DNA from: Oxalobacteraceae sp. CFBP 13730
GTDB taxonomy: Bacteria; Pseudomonadota; Gammaproteobacteria; Burkholderiales; Burkholderiaceae_D
Direction of reading: 5' to 3'
NCBI GenBank assembly: GCA_014841835.1
Contig: JACYUQ010000005.1
Location: forward strand, 1-64,000
DNA: 64,000 nt
The position numbers were made by a program, and so were the translations under genes. Below, piece by piece: positions 1 to 7,805 of the stretch (the first letter of the stretch is position 1; every line of letters begins with the position of its first letter). Below the pieces are notes generated by a model. The model was given only the letters and a program-made list of their open reading frames with translations, made no database searches and was not told where the DNA came from.

Positions 1-2
1 AA

Positions 3-119
3 CAGGGCGCGGTCGATTTGATGGGGATCTGCGGGTACTACACGCTGCTGGCGATGGTGATGAATACGGCGCGCACGGCCGTACCGGATACAGGCGAGCC
101 GCGCGGCGGCCCGCCCTGA
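3..119 (+). CDS. C-terminal end of a carboxymuconolactone decarboxylase-family protein (partial)
   Basis: The window opens inside a plus-strand reading frame of 38 codons that ends in TGA at 117-119. The visible tail (GAVDLMGICGYYTLLAMVMN and a short polar end) resembles the last helix of carboxymuconolactone decarboxylase/AhpD-fold proteins, in which a V-D-L-x-G-x-x-G-Y-Y-T-L motif is typical. The N-terminus and any catalytic residues lie outside the window, so the family call rests on one short motif. It converges on the FAH-family gene with only 6 bases between the stop codons. Confidence 0.5.
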   Translation, partial: QGAVDLMGICGYYTLLAMVMNTARTAVPDTGEPRGGPP

Positions 120-125
120 CACAAC

Positions 126-974
126 TTACTTCGGATACGCCACGACGTCGGCCTGCTGCTCGCCGAGACCGGCGATCCCCAGGCGCAGCTGGTCGCCCTT
201 TTTCAGGAAGCGCTGTGGCTTGCGGCCCATGCCCACGCCCGGCGGCGTGCCGGTGGTGATGATGTCGCCCGGTTCGAGCGTCATGAAGCGCGACACGTAG
301 CTCACGAGCTGCGCCACGCTGAAGATCATGCTGGCCGTGTTCCCGGTCTGCATGCGCTTGCCGTTCAGTTCCAGGTACAGGTCGAGGTCCTGCACGTCGA
401 GGATCTCGTCGCGCGTGACGAGGAACGGGCCGACCGGGCCGAAGGTATCGCAGCCCTTGCCCTTGTCCCACTGTGAGCCCATCTCAAACTGGAAGGCGCG
501 TTCGGTCACATCGTTGACCACGCAATAGCCGGCCACGAACTTGAGCGCGTCTTCTTCGCTCACGTACTGCGCGCGCGTGCCGATGATCACGCCGAGTTCG
601 ACTTCCCAGTCGGTTTTCTTCGAGCCCTTCGGCAGCTGGATCGGATCGTCCGGGCCGTTCAGGGCGCTGATCGCCTTGGTGAAGAAGATCGGTTCGGCCG
701 GCACCTCGGCGCCCGTTTCGCGCACGTGGTCCAGGTAGTTCATGCCGATGCCGATGAATTTGCCGACGCCCTTGACCGGCACGCCCAGGCGCGGATTGCC
801 GCGCACGAGCGGCAGCGTTTTCTGGTCGAGTTTGGCGAGTTTGCGCAGCGCCTTGTCGGACAGCTGCGACGGATCGATGTCGTCGATGATGCCGGACAGG
901 TCGCGCAGGCGGCCCTCTTCATCGAACAGGCCCGGCTTTTCCTTGCCCGGACGGCCATAGCGCACCAGTCTCAT
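126..974 (-). CDS. Fumarylacetoacetate hydrolase family protein
   Basis: A 282-residue FAH-fold protein of the group that contains 2-hydroxyhepta-2,4-diene-1,7-dioate isomerases, acylpyruvases and ureidoglycolate lyases. The core motif GMNYLDHVRETG is followed by the acidic metal-ligand stretch DWEVELGVIIG and the C-terminal TTGTPPGVGMG loop. Known members bind Mg/Mn and cleave or isomerise C-C bonds of beta-diketo acids. The frame is open 12 codons further upstream, but the ATG at 974 starts the conserved MRLVRYG sequence and has an AGGA ribosome site just ahead. The exact substrate cannot be read from the sequence. The neighbouring carboxymuconolactone-like gene would fit aromatic or keto-acid catabolism, but they converge and are not an operon. 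Confidence 0.85.
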   Translation of the reverse strand: MRLVRYGRPGKEKPGLFDEEGRLRDLSGIIDDIDPSQLSDKALRKLAKLDQKTLPLVRGNPRLGVPVKGVGKFIGIGMNYLDHVRETGAEVPAEPIFFTKAISALNGPDDPIQLPKGSKKTDWEVELGVIIGTRAQYVSEEDALKFVAGYCVVNDVTERAFQFEMGSQWDKGKGCDTFGPVGPFLVTRDEILDVQDLDLYLELNGKRMQTGNTASMIFSVAQLVSYVSRFMTLEPGDIITTGTPPGVGMGRKPQRFLKKGDQLRLGIAGLGEQQADVVAYPK

Positions 975-1031
975 GATGTCATTCCTGTAGAAAAACGCGA
1001 ATGATACCAATGAATGAGGTTCACCAATGCG

Positions 1032-1388
1032 TTAGTGGCTCAGCAGATAGGCGCTGATGTCGATCGCATCGCGCTCGCTCACGCCCATGTTCGGCATCGC
1101 ATTGCCCGGATCGATCGCCTGCGGATCGCGGATCCAGCGCACCAGGTTGGCCTGGGTATTGGGTAGCTTGCCGGCGATGTAGCGCTGCTGCGCGAGTTCG
1201 TCGAGCGGCCGGCCCACGCGCACGTCCGAGCCTGGCACGCCCGGCACCACGTGGCAGGAATGGCAGGCGTATTGCGCGGCGGCGATCTTGCCGCGCATCG
1301 GGTCGCCCACCAGGCCGGGGGCCAGTTTCGGCGCGCAGCCGGCCAGCAGCGCGGACAGGCCGAGAAGGATGGTGATCGTGGATTTCAT
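1032..1388 (-). CDS. Small c-type cytochrome lipoprotein
   Basis: A 118-residue lipoprotein: a short signal sequence ends in the lipobox LLAGC near residue 18, and one haem-c site CHSCH follows near residue 43. The distal methionine is probably in the NAMPNMG segment. The repeated theme R-W-I-R-D-P-Q-A-I-D-P-G-x-x-M-P is shared with the cytochrome at 2069 and with the C-terminal domain of the subunit II at 2508, so these are related electron carriers of one respiratory locus. The ATG at 1388 overlaps the upstream cytochrome's TGA by 4 bases, so both are translated from one message. The frame is open further upstream, but that part lies inside the neighbouring gene and lacks a signal peptide. 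Confidence 0.85.
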   Translation of the reverse strand: MKSTITILLGLSALLAGCAPKLAPGLVGDPMRGKIAAAQYACHSCHVVPGVPGSDVRVGRPLDELAQQRYIAGKLPNTQANLVRWIRDPQAIDPGNAMPNMGVSERDAIDISAYLLSH

Positions 1389-1987
1389 GGCTGGCCTTCC
1401 TGACCCTGCTGCGCGCGGTCCGTTGCTGTCTGTTCGACATGCGGCGGCACCGCACCGCCCGCCGTCATGCGTTTGAAGTCTTGGCTCGTCATGCCCGGCA
1501 TGGCGCCCACGAACGCCACCACCGCCCACATGTCCGGCTCACTCAGGTGGTATTCCCAAGCCGGCATGCCGCTCATCTTGATGCCGTTGCGGGTGATCCA
1601 GTACAACTCGCGCGTCTTCCAGTTGACATCCGCATCGACCAGCGGCCCCGGGGCCGGCTGCATGCTCATCCCGATCGTGTTGGGTGCGACGCCCGGGCCG
1701 CCGTGGCATTGCACGCAGTTGGCCTGGTAGACCAGCGCGCCGCGCTGCAGGCGTTCGGGCGTGTTCAGGTTGGGTGGCACCACGACCTCGCGCGCATGGT
1801 TCTGCACCGAGTACTGCATGCCCTCGCCCAGCACCGTGTAGACCAGCGCGTAATGCTGCGTGATCGCGCTCAGGTCATAGAAGCCCCCGCGCAGCACGAT
1901 CAGGCCACCGACGGCGCCGATCGTGCCCGCGCCCAGCAGGGTCAACACCATGGTCTTGACTATAAGTCGTGCGCGATTAGATAGCAT
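1385..1987 (-). CDS. Membrane-anchored c-type cytochrome
   Basis: A 200-residue protein with an N-terminal membrane segment (about residues 8-31), then a periplasmic domain carrying one haem-c site CVQCH near residue 91 and a later KMSGMPAWEYH stretch that supplies the likely axial Met. The form resembles the cytochromes that feed terminal oxidases or periplasmic dehydrogenases. It is first in a two-gene minus-strand operon and is divergent from the oxidase operon, with about 80 bases between. A perfect TATAAT on the minus strand lies about 45 bases upstream of the start. A role as electron donor to the adjacent oxidase is inferred from context. Confidence 0.85.
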   Translation of the reverse strand: MLSNRARLIVKTMVLTLLGAGTIGAVGGLIVLRGGFYDLSAITQHYALVYTVLGEGMQYSVQNHAREVVVPPNLNTPERLQRGALVYQANCVQCHGGPGVAPNTIGMSMQPAPGPLVDADVNWKTRELYWITRNGIKMSGMPAWEYHLSEPDMWAVVAFVGAMPGMTSQDFKRMTAGGAVPPHVEQTATDRAQQGQEGQP

Positions 1988-2031
1988 AGCCTAGGGCGTC
2001 CAGTTGAAAGAATGACATCTACTTTCCTTGT

Positions 2032-2037
2032 ATTATA
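2032..2037 (-). promoter_or_regulatory. Candidate -10 element for the cytochrome pair
   Basis: The minus strand reads TATAAT here, 45 bases before the membrane cytochrome's ATG. At a 17-base spacing the -35 hexamer would be TTTCGT, a weak match, so an activator may be needed. It lies in the 81-base gap shared with the divergent oxidase operon. Confidence 0.3.
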
Positions 2038-2068
2038 AAAGCCATCGCTTTTTCACGAAAAATCAACC

Positions 2069-2506
2069 GTGCGCAACCCATCTCGTCAACACCAACGCTT
2101 GTTTCCTGTGCTGCGGACTTGCCTGACTACGCACCTGAGCACGTGCCTGCGTACGGGCGCCCTGCTCGTCTGCGCAGCCCTGGCGAGTGGCTGCGCAAAG
2201 CAAGAACCCGCCTCGCGCGTCGCCGGCGGCGATCCCGAACGCGGCCGCTTGCTGGTGCAGCAATACCAGTGCGCCGCCTGCCACTTCATCCCCGAAGTCC
2301 AAGGCCCGAATGGCGATGCCGGTCCATCGCTCCAGTCCATGGGCCGCATGAGCTACATCGCCGGCAGCATCCCGAACCAGCCGGAGAACATGATCCGCTT
2401 CCTGCAGAATCCCCCCGCCGTGAAACCCGGCACCCTGATGCCGGCGCTCGGCATCAGCGACGACGAAGCGCGCCACATGGCCGCTTTCATGTATTCGCTC
2501 AAATAA
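2069..2506 (+). CDS. Cytochrome c lipoprotein, first gene of the oxidase operon
   Basis: A 145-residue monohaem cytochrome. The signal sequence ends at a lipobox (ALASGC) and the haem site is CAACH, followed by GPSLQSMGRMSYIAGS and a likely axial Met in TLMPALG. The start is taken as GTG at 2069; an internal start closer to the signal peptide is possible because the first 25 residues are unusually long and basic. It ends one base before the subunit II gene, so the two are co-transcribed, and it probably passes electrons to the oxidase. Confidence 0.8.
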   Translation: MRNPSRQHQRLFPVLRTCLTTHLSTCLRTGALLVCAALASGCAKQEPASRVAGGDPERGRLLVQQYQCAACHFIPEVQGPNGDAGPSLQSMGRMSYIAGSIPNQPENMIRFLQNPPAVKPGTLMPALGISDDEARHMAAFMYSLK

Positions 2507-2507
2507 G

Positions 2508-3476
2508 ATGACTCCCATGAGCGACATCCAGTCCGTCATGCACCCGGCCGGCGCCGACGCGGCCATCATTTATCAGTTCACGTGGGTCCTGTTCGTCGGC
2601 GGCACGGTGATCTTTGCCATCGTCATGGGCCTGCTCGCACTGGCCATGCGGCGCCAGGCGCGCCCGATCACGCCCGGTGTCTGGATCCTGGGCGCCGGCA
2701 TCGCGTTCCCCGTCATCGTGCTGACCGCTCTCCTCACCTGGAGCACCTGGCGTACCGGGCAACTGGTGCCGCAAACCTCGCACAAGGCATTGAGCATCTC
2801 CGTGACCGGCAAAATGTGGTGGTGGGAAGTGCGCTACCGCGACCCGGCCAGCAACCGCGAAATCATCAGCGCCAACGAAATCTATATACCGGTCGGCGAA
2901 TCGGTGTACCTGGGCCTGACTGCATCGGACGTGATCCACAGCCTGTGGGTGCCGTCGCTGGCGGGCAAGCGCGACATGATCCCGGGCCGCGTGACAGGCC
3001 TGAACCTGCGCGCCGACAAGCCGGGCACCTACCGCGGCCAGTGCGCCGAATATTGCGGCGAGCAGCACGCGCGCATGGCGTTTCACGTGATCGCCCTGCC
3101 GCGTCCCGAATTCGATGCCTGGCTCGCGCGCCAGGGCCAGCCGGCCCTGCCGGCCGACACCACCGTGTTGCAGCGCGGCCGCGACGCCTTCCTTGCGCAG
3201 CAGTGCCAGACCTGCCACACGATCCGCGGCGTGACCGATGTCGCGCCGCAGCTGGATGAGCGGATTGCCGATGCCCCGCGCCTCGGTCCCGACCTGACGC
3301 ACATCGGCAGCCGCCGGCACATCGCCGCCGGCACGCTGCGCAATCACCGCGGTACGCTGGCCGGCTGGATCGCCGACCCGCAAGCCATCAAGACGGGCGT
3401 CTTCATGCCGCCTTCCCCGGACCTGGACGGCGAGACCCTGCGCGCACTGGCCACCTACCTAGAGCACCTGAAATGA
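2508..3476 (+). CDS. Cytochrome c oxidase subunit II with fused cytochrome c domain
   Basis: A 322-residue subunit II: two membrane helices (about 22-45 and 57-79), a cupredoxin domain, and a C-terminal cytochrome c. The CuA ligands are all present (H144, C179, E181, C183, H187, M190 in the CAEYCGEQHARM motif), and the haem-c site is CQTCH at 233-237. This is the caa3-type arrangement, in which electrons enter through the covalently attached haem c and pass to CuA. The aromatic patch WWWEVRY precedes the cupredoxin core as in functional subunits. The gene overlaps the next one by 4 bases. An alternative ATG lies 9 bases downstream. Confidence 0.93.
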   Translation: MTPMSDIQSVMHPAGADAAIIYQFTWVLFVGGTVIFAIVMGLLALAMRRQARPITPGVWILGAGIAFPVIVLTALLTWSTWRTGQLVPQTSHKALSISVTGKMWWWEVRYRDPASNREIISANEIYIPVGESVYLGLTASDVIHSLWVPSLAGKRDMIPGRVTGLNLRADKPGTYRGQCAEYCGEQHARMAFHVIALPRPEFDAWLARQGQPALPADTTVLQRGRDAFLAQQCQTCHTIRGVTDVAPQLDERIADAPRLGPDLTHIGSRRHIAAGTLRNHRGTLAGWIADPQAIKTGVFMPPSPDLDGETLRALATYLEHLK

Positions 3477-5977
3477 CGCGCGACGCAACCCTGCCCAACT
3501 CCGCCCCACGCCCGCCAGAGGAGCTGGAAAAACTGGAGGCCGTGTGGAAGACGCCATCCGGCCTGGGCTTCTTCAAGTCGGTCAACAACACCAATATCGG
3601 CCTGCTGTACATCGGCACGGCGATCCTGTTCTTCATCCTGGCCGGCATCCTGGCCCTGATCATGCGGGTGCAGTTATCGGTACCGGACAACGACCTGGTC
3701 TCGGCCGGCACCTACAACCAGATCTTCACGATGCATGGCACCGTGATGATGTTCCTGTTCGCGATTCCGATCGTCGAAGCGATCGCCGTCTATCTGCTGC
3801 CCAATATGCTGGGCGCGCGCGATTTGCCGTTCCCGCGCCTGTCCGCGTATGCGTTCTGGTGCTACGCCTTCGGTGGCCTGGCCTTCTTCTGCACGCTGTT
3901 CTGGGGCCTGGCGCCGGATGGCGGCTGGTTCATGTACCCGCCGCTGACGGGCATGAAGTATTCGCCCGGCCTGAATGCGGACTTCTGGCTGCTGGGGATC
4001 GGCTTCATCGAGATTTCCGCCATTGCCGGTGCCATCGAACTGATCGTCGGCATCCTGTTTACCCGCGCGCCGGGCATGACGCTGCGCCGCATGCCGATCT
4101 ATGCGTGGGCCATGCTGGTCGTGGGCGTGATGATCGTGATCGCCTTCCCCGCCGTGATTGCCGGCACGGCGCTGCTCGAACTCGAGCGCGCGCTGAACCT
4201 GCCGATCTTCGACCCCGAGCGCGGCGGCGACCCGATCATCTGGCAGCACCTGTTCTGGTTCTTCGGCCACCCCGAGGTCTACATCATCTTCCTGCCGGCC
4301 GCCGGCATGATCTCGACGATGATCCCGACGATTGCCGGCAACCGCCTGGTGGGCCGCCGCGCGATCGTCGTCGCACTGGTCGGCGTGGGCATCTTCAGCT
4401 TCGGCCTGTGGGCGCACCATATGTTCACGGCGGGCCTGGGCGTCATTGAAATGAGCCTGATCTCGGCGGCCAGCATGGCCGTGGCCATCCCCACCGGCAT
4501 CCAGGTGTTCGGCTGGATCGCCACGCTGTGGAGCGGCCGCATCAGGATGAATGCGCCGACGCTGTTCATGCTGGGCTTCATGTTCATCTTCGTGCTGGGC
4601 GGCCTGACCGGCGTGATGGTGGCCGTGATCCCGTTCGACTGGCAGGTGCACGACACCTACTTCATCGTGGCCCACCTGCACTATGTGCTCATCGGCGGCA
4701 TGGTGTTCCCGGTGTTTGCCGCGATCTACTACTGGATCCCGCTCATCAACGGCAACACGATGTCCGAGCGCCTGTCGAAATGGACCTTCTGGCTGCTGTT
4801 CGGGGGCTTCAACATCAGCTTCTTCCCGATGCACATCACGGGCCTGTTCGGCATGCCGCGCCGCGTCTACACGTATTCGAGCGAAATGGGATGGGACGCG
4901 CTGAACATGATCTCGACCCTGGGCTCGTTCACGTTTGCCCTTGGCATTCTCTTGATGATCATCGACGCCACGCGCACGCTGCGCCGTCCGACCAAGGACG
5001 TGGGCAATCCGTGGAACGCCGCCACGCTCGAGTGGCTGCCGTCGGAAGACTACGGCAACCGCAGCATCCCGATCATCACCTCGGACGACCCGCTGTGGGA
5101 CCAGCCGACGCTGTCGCAGGAAGTCGCCGAAGGCCGCCACTACCTGCCCAACACCGTCACCGGCCGCCGCGAAACCATCGCCACCAGCCCGGTCAGCGCA
5201 AAGCCCACCTACCTGATGATCCTGCCGGGCGACAGCTGGCTGACCGTGCTGGGTGCCTTCGGCACCGCCGGCTTCTTCCTGCTCTTGACCGTGAAAGCCA
5301 ATGTGCTGGCGACCATCTGCGGCGTGATCGCGATCGGCTCGATCATCGCCTGGCTGTGGCAGTCGGACCAGAAGGTGCCGATGCGCGAGGCCGACATCGG
5401 CGGGGGCGTCACGCTGCCGATCAGCGCGCGCGGCACGGCGTCGCACTCGTGGTGGGGCACGTTCATCATGCTGATCGTGCTGTTCCTGATCTACTGCTCG
5501 TTCGCCTACGTCTACATCCACACATCGATGCGGCTGCAGATCTGCCCACCGCCTGGCGCATCGCTGCCAGCATGGTCGTGGACCCTGCTGTCGGCCGCCC
5601 TGCTGCTGGGTGGCTCCGCGCTGGTGTGGCTGAGCGACCGGGTCTCGAACAAGCTCACGCCGTGGGTGCTGATCGTGGCACTGGCGTGCACCGCCGGCGC
5701 CTTCGGTGTCGACGTCTACAGCTGGCGCCTGGTGAACCTGGACGGCACGCGCGACACGTGGAGTGCGTCGATCTCGATCCTGCTCGGCTTCCAGGGCCTG
5801 ATGCTGTTCGTGCTGCTGCTGGCCGCGCCGTACCTGTGTGTGCGTGCCTGGCGCGGCATGATCGTCCCCGAGAACCGCGCCACGCGCGACAATATCGCGC
5901 TGATCTGGCACTACGTGACGCTGCAGGGTTTCGCCGGATTCCTGGTGATCCGCGGCCTGCTGCTGGTGATGGAGTGA
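3473..5977 (+). CDS. Fused cytochrome c oxidase subunits I and III
   Basis: An 834-residue membrane protein. Residues about 35-545 are subunit I: haem a ligands H88 and H403, the CuB ligands H266, H315 and H316, haem a3 ligand H401, and the GHPEVY motif whose E268 marks an A1-type D-channel and whose Y270 is the cross-linked tyrosine. Residues about 600-834 carry further helices of subunit III type, so I and III are one polypeptide, as in some caa3 oxidases. It reduces O2 to water and pumps protons. It lies between subunit II (4-base overlap) and a small membrane gene. No haem a synthesis or Cox11-type assembly genes are present nearby, so this is probably an accessory oxidase that relies on a second locus for assembly. 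Confidence 0.93.
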   Translation: MTRDATLPNSAPRPPEELEKLEAVWKTPSGLGFFKSVNNTNIGLLYIGTAILFFILAGILALIMRVQLSVPDNDLVSAGTYNQIFTMHGTVMMFLFAIPIVEAIAVYLLPNMLGARDLPFPRLSAYAFWCYAFGGLAFFCTLFWGLAPDGGWFMYPPLTGMKYSPGLNADFWLLGIGFIEISAIAGAIELIVGILFTRAPGMTLRRMPIYAWAMLVVGVMIVIAFPAVIAGTALLELERALNLPIFDPERGGDPIIWQHLFWFFGHPEVYIIFLPAAGMISTMIPTIAGNRLVGRRAIVVALVGVGIFSFGLWAHHMFTAGLGVIEMSLISAASMAVAIPTGIQVFGWIATLWSGRIRMNAPTLFMLGFMFIFVLGGLTGVMVAVIPFDWQVHDTYFIVAHLHYVLIGGMVFPVFAAIYYWIPLINGNTMSERLSKWTFWLLFGGFNISFFPMHITGLFGMPRRVYTYSSEMGWDALNMISTLGSFTFALGILLMIIDATRTLRRPTKDVGNPWNAATLEWLPSEDYGNRSIPIITSDDPLWDQPTLSQEVAEGRHYLPNTVTGRRETIATSPVSAKPTYLMILPGDSWLTVLGAFGTAGFFLLLTVKANVLATICGVIAIGSIIAWLWQSDQKVPMREADIGGGVTLPISARGTASHSWWGTFIMLIVLFLIYCSFAYVYIHTSMRLQICPPPGASLPAWSWTLLSAALLLGGSALVWLSDRVSNKLTPWVLIVALACTAGAFGVDVYSWRLVNLDGTRDTWSASISILLGFQGLMLFVLLLAAPYLCVRAWRGMIVPENRATRDNIALIWHYVTLQGFAGFLVIRGLLLVME

Positions 5978-5981
5978 TGCG

Positions 5982-6308
5982 ATGAGCGACCATTTCTTTT
6001 CGCGCGCCACGCGCGCCTCGCTGCCGCTGCTGATCTGGGGCGTGCACTTCGCGTTTGCGTACATCGTGGCGGCGAGCCAGTGCACGCCGGGCGCGCTGCG
6101 CGCTGCGGGTCCTAATCCGTGGCTCTTGGGCGGCGCGACGCTGCTGTCGATGGCGGCGTGCGTGTGGGTCGGCGCGCTGGCCGGCAAGCGCCTGCGCCAG
6201 GGGTCCGACGAGTTTGTGGATTACGTGGGTGCGGCCAGCGCGGTGCTGGCCGTGGTGGCGGTGGCGTGGACCGGGATTCCGGTGCTGCTGGTCACCGGCT
6301 GCGCCTGA
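5982..6308 (+). CDS. Small three-helix membrane protein of the oxidase operon
   Basis: A 108-residue protein with about three hydrophobic helices (about 13-31, 46-66, 82-104). It starts 4 bases after the oxidase stop and ends the operon. I do not recognise a family. Its position and size are those of a subunit IV-like or assembly peptide of a haem-copper oxidase, which is inference from context only. Confidence 0.7.
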   Translation: MSDHFFSRATRASLPLLIWGVHFAFAYIVAASQCTPGALRAAGPNPWLLGGATLLSMAACVWVGALAGKRLRQGSDEFVDYVGAASAVLAVVAVAWTGIPVLLVTGCA

Positions 6309-6310
6309 AA

Positions 6311-6400
6311 CACGTCGTTCCCGCGGAGGCGGGAACCCAAGTTCTTCGCGGTGCCAGTAACGCAAGCACACTTGGGTTCCAGCCTTCGCTGGAACGACGT
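6311..6400. repeat. Nested palindromic repeat between convergent operons
   Basis: Outer arms CGTCGTTCC (6313) and GGAACGACG (6389-6397) enclose two small hairpins, CCCGCGGAGGCGGG and CCAGCCTTCGCTGG, and an inner pair ACCCAAG/CTTGGGT. The whole can fold as a large cruciform or stem. This form (CGTTCCCGC..GCGGGAACCCAAG) resembles interspersed palindromic elements common between genes in beta- and gammaproteobacteria. Lying between the convergent oxidase and sugar-dehydrogenase operons it could end transcription from both sides, although it has no clear U-run. Confidence 0.65.
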
Positions 6401-6415
6401 CGGGACTTCTTGGTA

Positions 6416-7729
6416 TTATCCGGCGTCCGGCACCACCCGCCAGATCACGTTGCCGACGTCGTCGGCCACCAGCACCGCACCCTTCTTGTCCACGGCAACG
6501 CCCACCGGCCGTCCCTGCGCCTCGCCATCCTTGTTGACGAAGTCACTGAGAATATCGACCGGCTTCCCGTTTGGCATGCCATCCCTGAACGGAATGAACA
6601 CGACGTTGTAGCCCGAGCGCGGCTTGCGGTTCCAGGAACCGTGGTTGCCGATGATCGCGCCATTGCGATACTGGGCCGGCAGCAGCGTGCCTTCATAGAA
6701 CGTCAAACCCAGTGCAGCCACGTGTGCGCCTAGCGCGTAATCGGGCACGATCGCCTTGTCCACCAAGTCCGGCCGCTGCGGCTTGACGCGTGCATCGATG
6801 TTCTTGCCGTAGTAGCTGTACGGCCAGCCATAGAAGCCGCCCTCCTTCACCGATGTCAGGTAATCGGGCACCAGGTCGCTGCCGATTTCGTCGCGCTCGT
6901 TCACGACCGTCCACAGCGCGCCAGTCTGCGGATTCCACGCCATCCCGTTCGGATTGCGCAGGCCCGACGCGAACACACGCGTGGCGCCACTGGCCAGGTC
7001 CACCTCAAGGATCGCGGCGCGGTTCTTTTCGATGTCCATGCCGTTTTCGGCGGCGTTGCTGTTCGAGCCGACCGTGGCGTAGAGCTTCTTGCCATCCTGG
7101 CTGGCGATGATGTTCTTGGTCCAGTGGTGATTCAGCCCGGCCGGCAGCGGCGCGACCGGCTGCGCGGCCTCCGTGATTTCGGTGGCGCCTTCCTTGTAGT
7201 TGAAGCGCACGATGGCGTCGGCATTGGCCACGTACAGCATGTCGCCCACCAGCGCCATGCCGAACGGCGAGTGCAGGTTCTTCAGAAAGACGGTTTTCAG
7301 CTCGGCCACGCCGTCGCCGTCGGCGTCGCGCAGCAGCGTGATGCGGTTCGCACTCGGCACGCCCGCGCCGGCGCGGGCCATCACCTTGCCCTGTATCCAG
7401 TTGCGAATCCCGCCAGCATCGGGCTTGGCAGGGGCATTCGACTCGGCCACCAGCACGTCGCCATTGGGCAGCACGTACACCCAGCGCGGATGGTCGAGCG
7501 CCGTGGCAAAAGCGTTCACTTCCAGGCCGGCCGCCGCCGTGGGCATCACGCCGGCCGGCCAGCCGGTGGCCTTGGCGATGTTGACCGTCGGGATCAGGGT
7601 CTTGTTGGGCGCCTTGAGCTCGGGCTGCGGCCCGATGTCGGCGCCTTGCGGCAGCGTCGACTTGTCGCCGCAGGCGGCCAGCAACAGGATGGTGGCGCCG
7701 GCGCACAGGCGCGGAAGATGATGTCGCAT
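6416..7729 (-). CDS. PQQ-dependent sugar (sorbosone-type) dehydrogenase lipoprotein
   Basis: A 437-residue six-bladed propeller protein of the soluble glucose/sorbosone dehydrogenase family. The signal peptide ends in LLLAAC with C20 as the lipidated cysteine. Family hallmarks include ATALDHPRWVYVLPNGDVLV, FASGLRNPNGMAWNP, VNERDEIG and the late GNHGSWNR segment that supplies ligands near the PQQ/Ca site. It would oxidise a sugar or aldehyde in the periplasm and pass electrons to the respiratory chain. A GGGGGAA ribosome site precedes the ATG. It lies 76 bases after the MFS gene on the same strand. No PQQ biosynthesis genes are in view. Confidence 0.88.
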   Translation of the reverse strand: MRHHLPRLCAGATILLLAACGDKSTLPQGADIGPQPELKAPNKTLIPTVNIAKATGWPAGVMPTAAAGLEVNAFATALDHPRWVYVLPNGDVLVAESNAPAKPDAGGIRNWIQGKVMARAGAGVPSANRITLLRDADGDGVAELKTVFLKNLHSPFGMALVGDMLYVANADAIVRFNYKEGATEITEAAQPVAPLPAGLNHHWTKNIIASQDGKKLYATVGSNSNAAENGMDIEKNRAAILEVDLASGATRVFASGLRNPNGMAWNPQTGALWTVVNERDEIGSDLVPDYLTSVKEGGFYGWPYSYYGKNIDARVKPQRPDLVDKAIVPDYALGAHVAALGLTFYEGTLLPAQYRNGAIIGNHGSWNRKPRSGYNVVFIPFRDGMPNGKPVDILSDFVNKDGEAQGRPVGVAVDKKGAVLVADDVGNVIWRVVPDAG

Positions 7730-7805
7730 GGTGTTCCCCCAGAATATAGTGGGGAAATCTTATATTGACAAAACATTACACCACGTACGTTACGCCGGAG
7801 CAATC

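Noticed and set aside
3674..6187. An 837-codon open frame antisense to the fused oxidase gene
   Set aside because: It is a mirror of high-GC coding sequence, with a His/Gln/Arg-rich product and no domain; the plus strand holds an intact oxidase.
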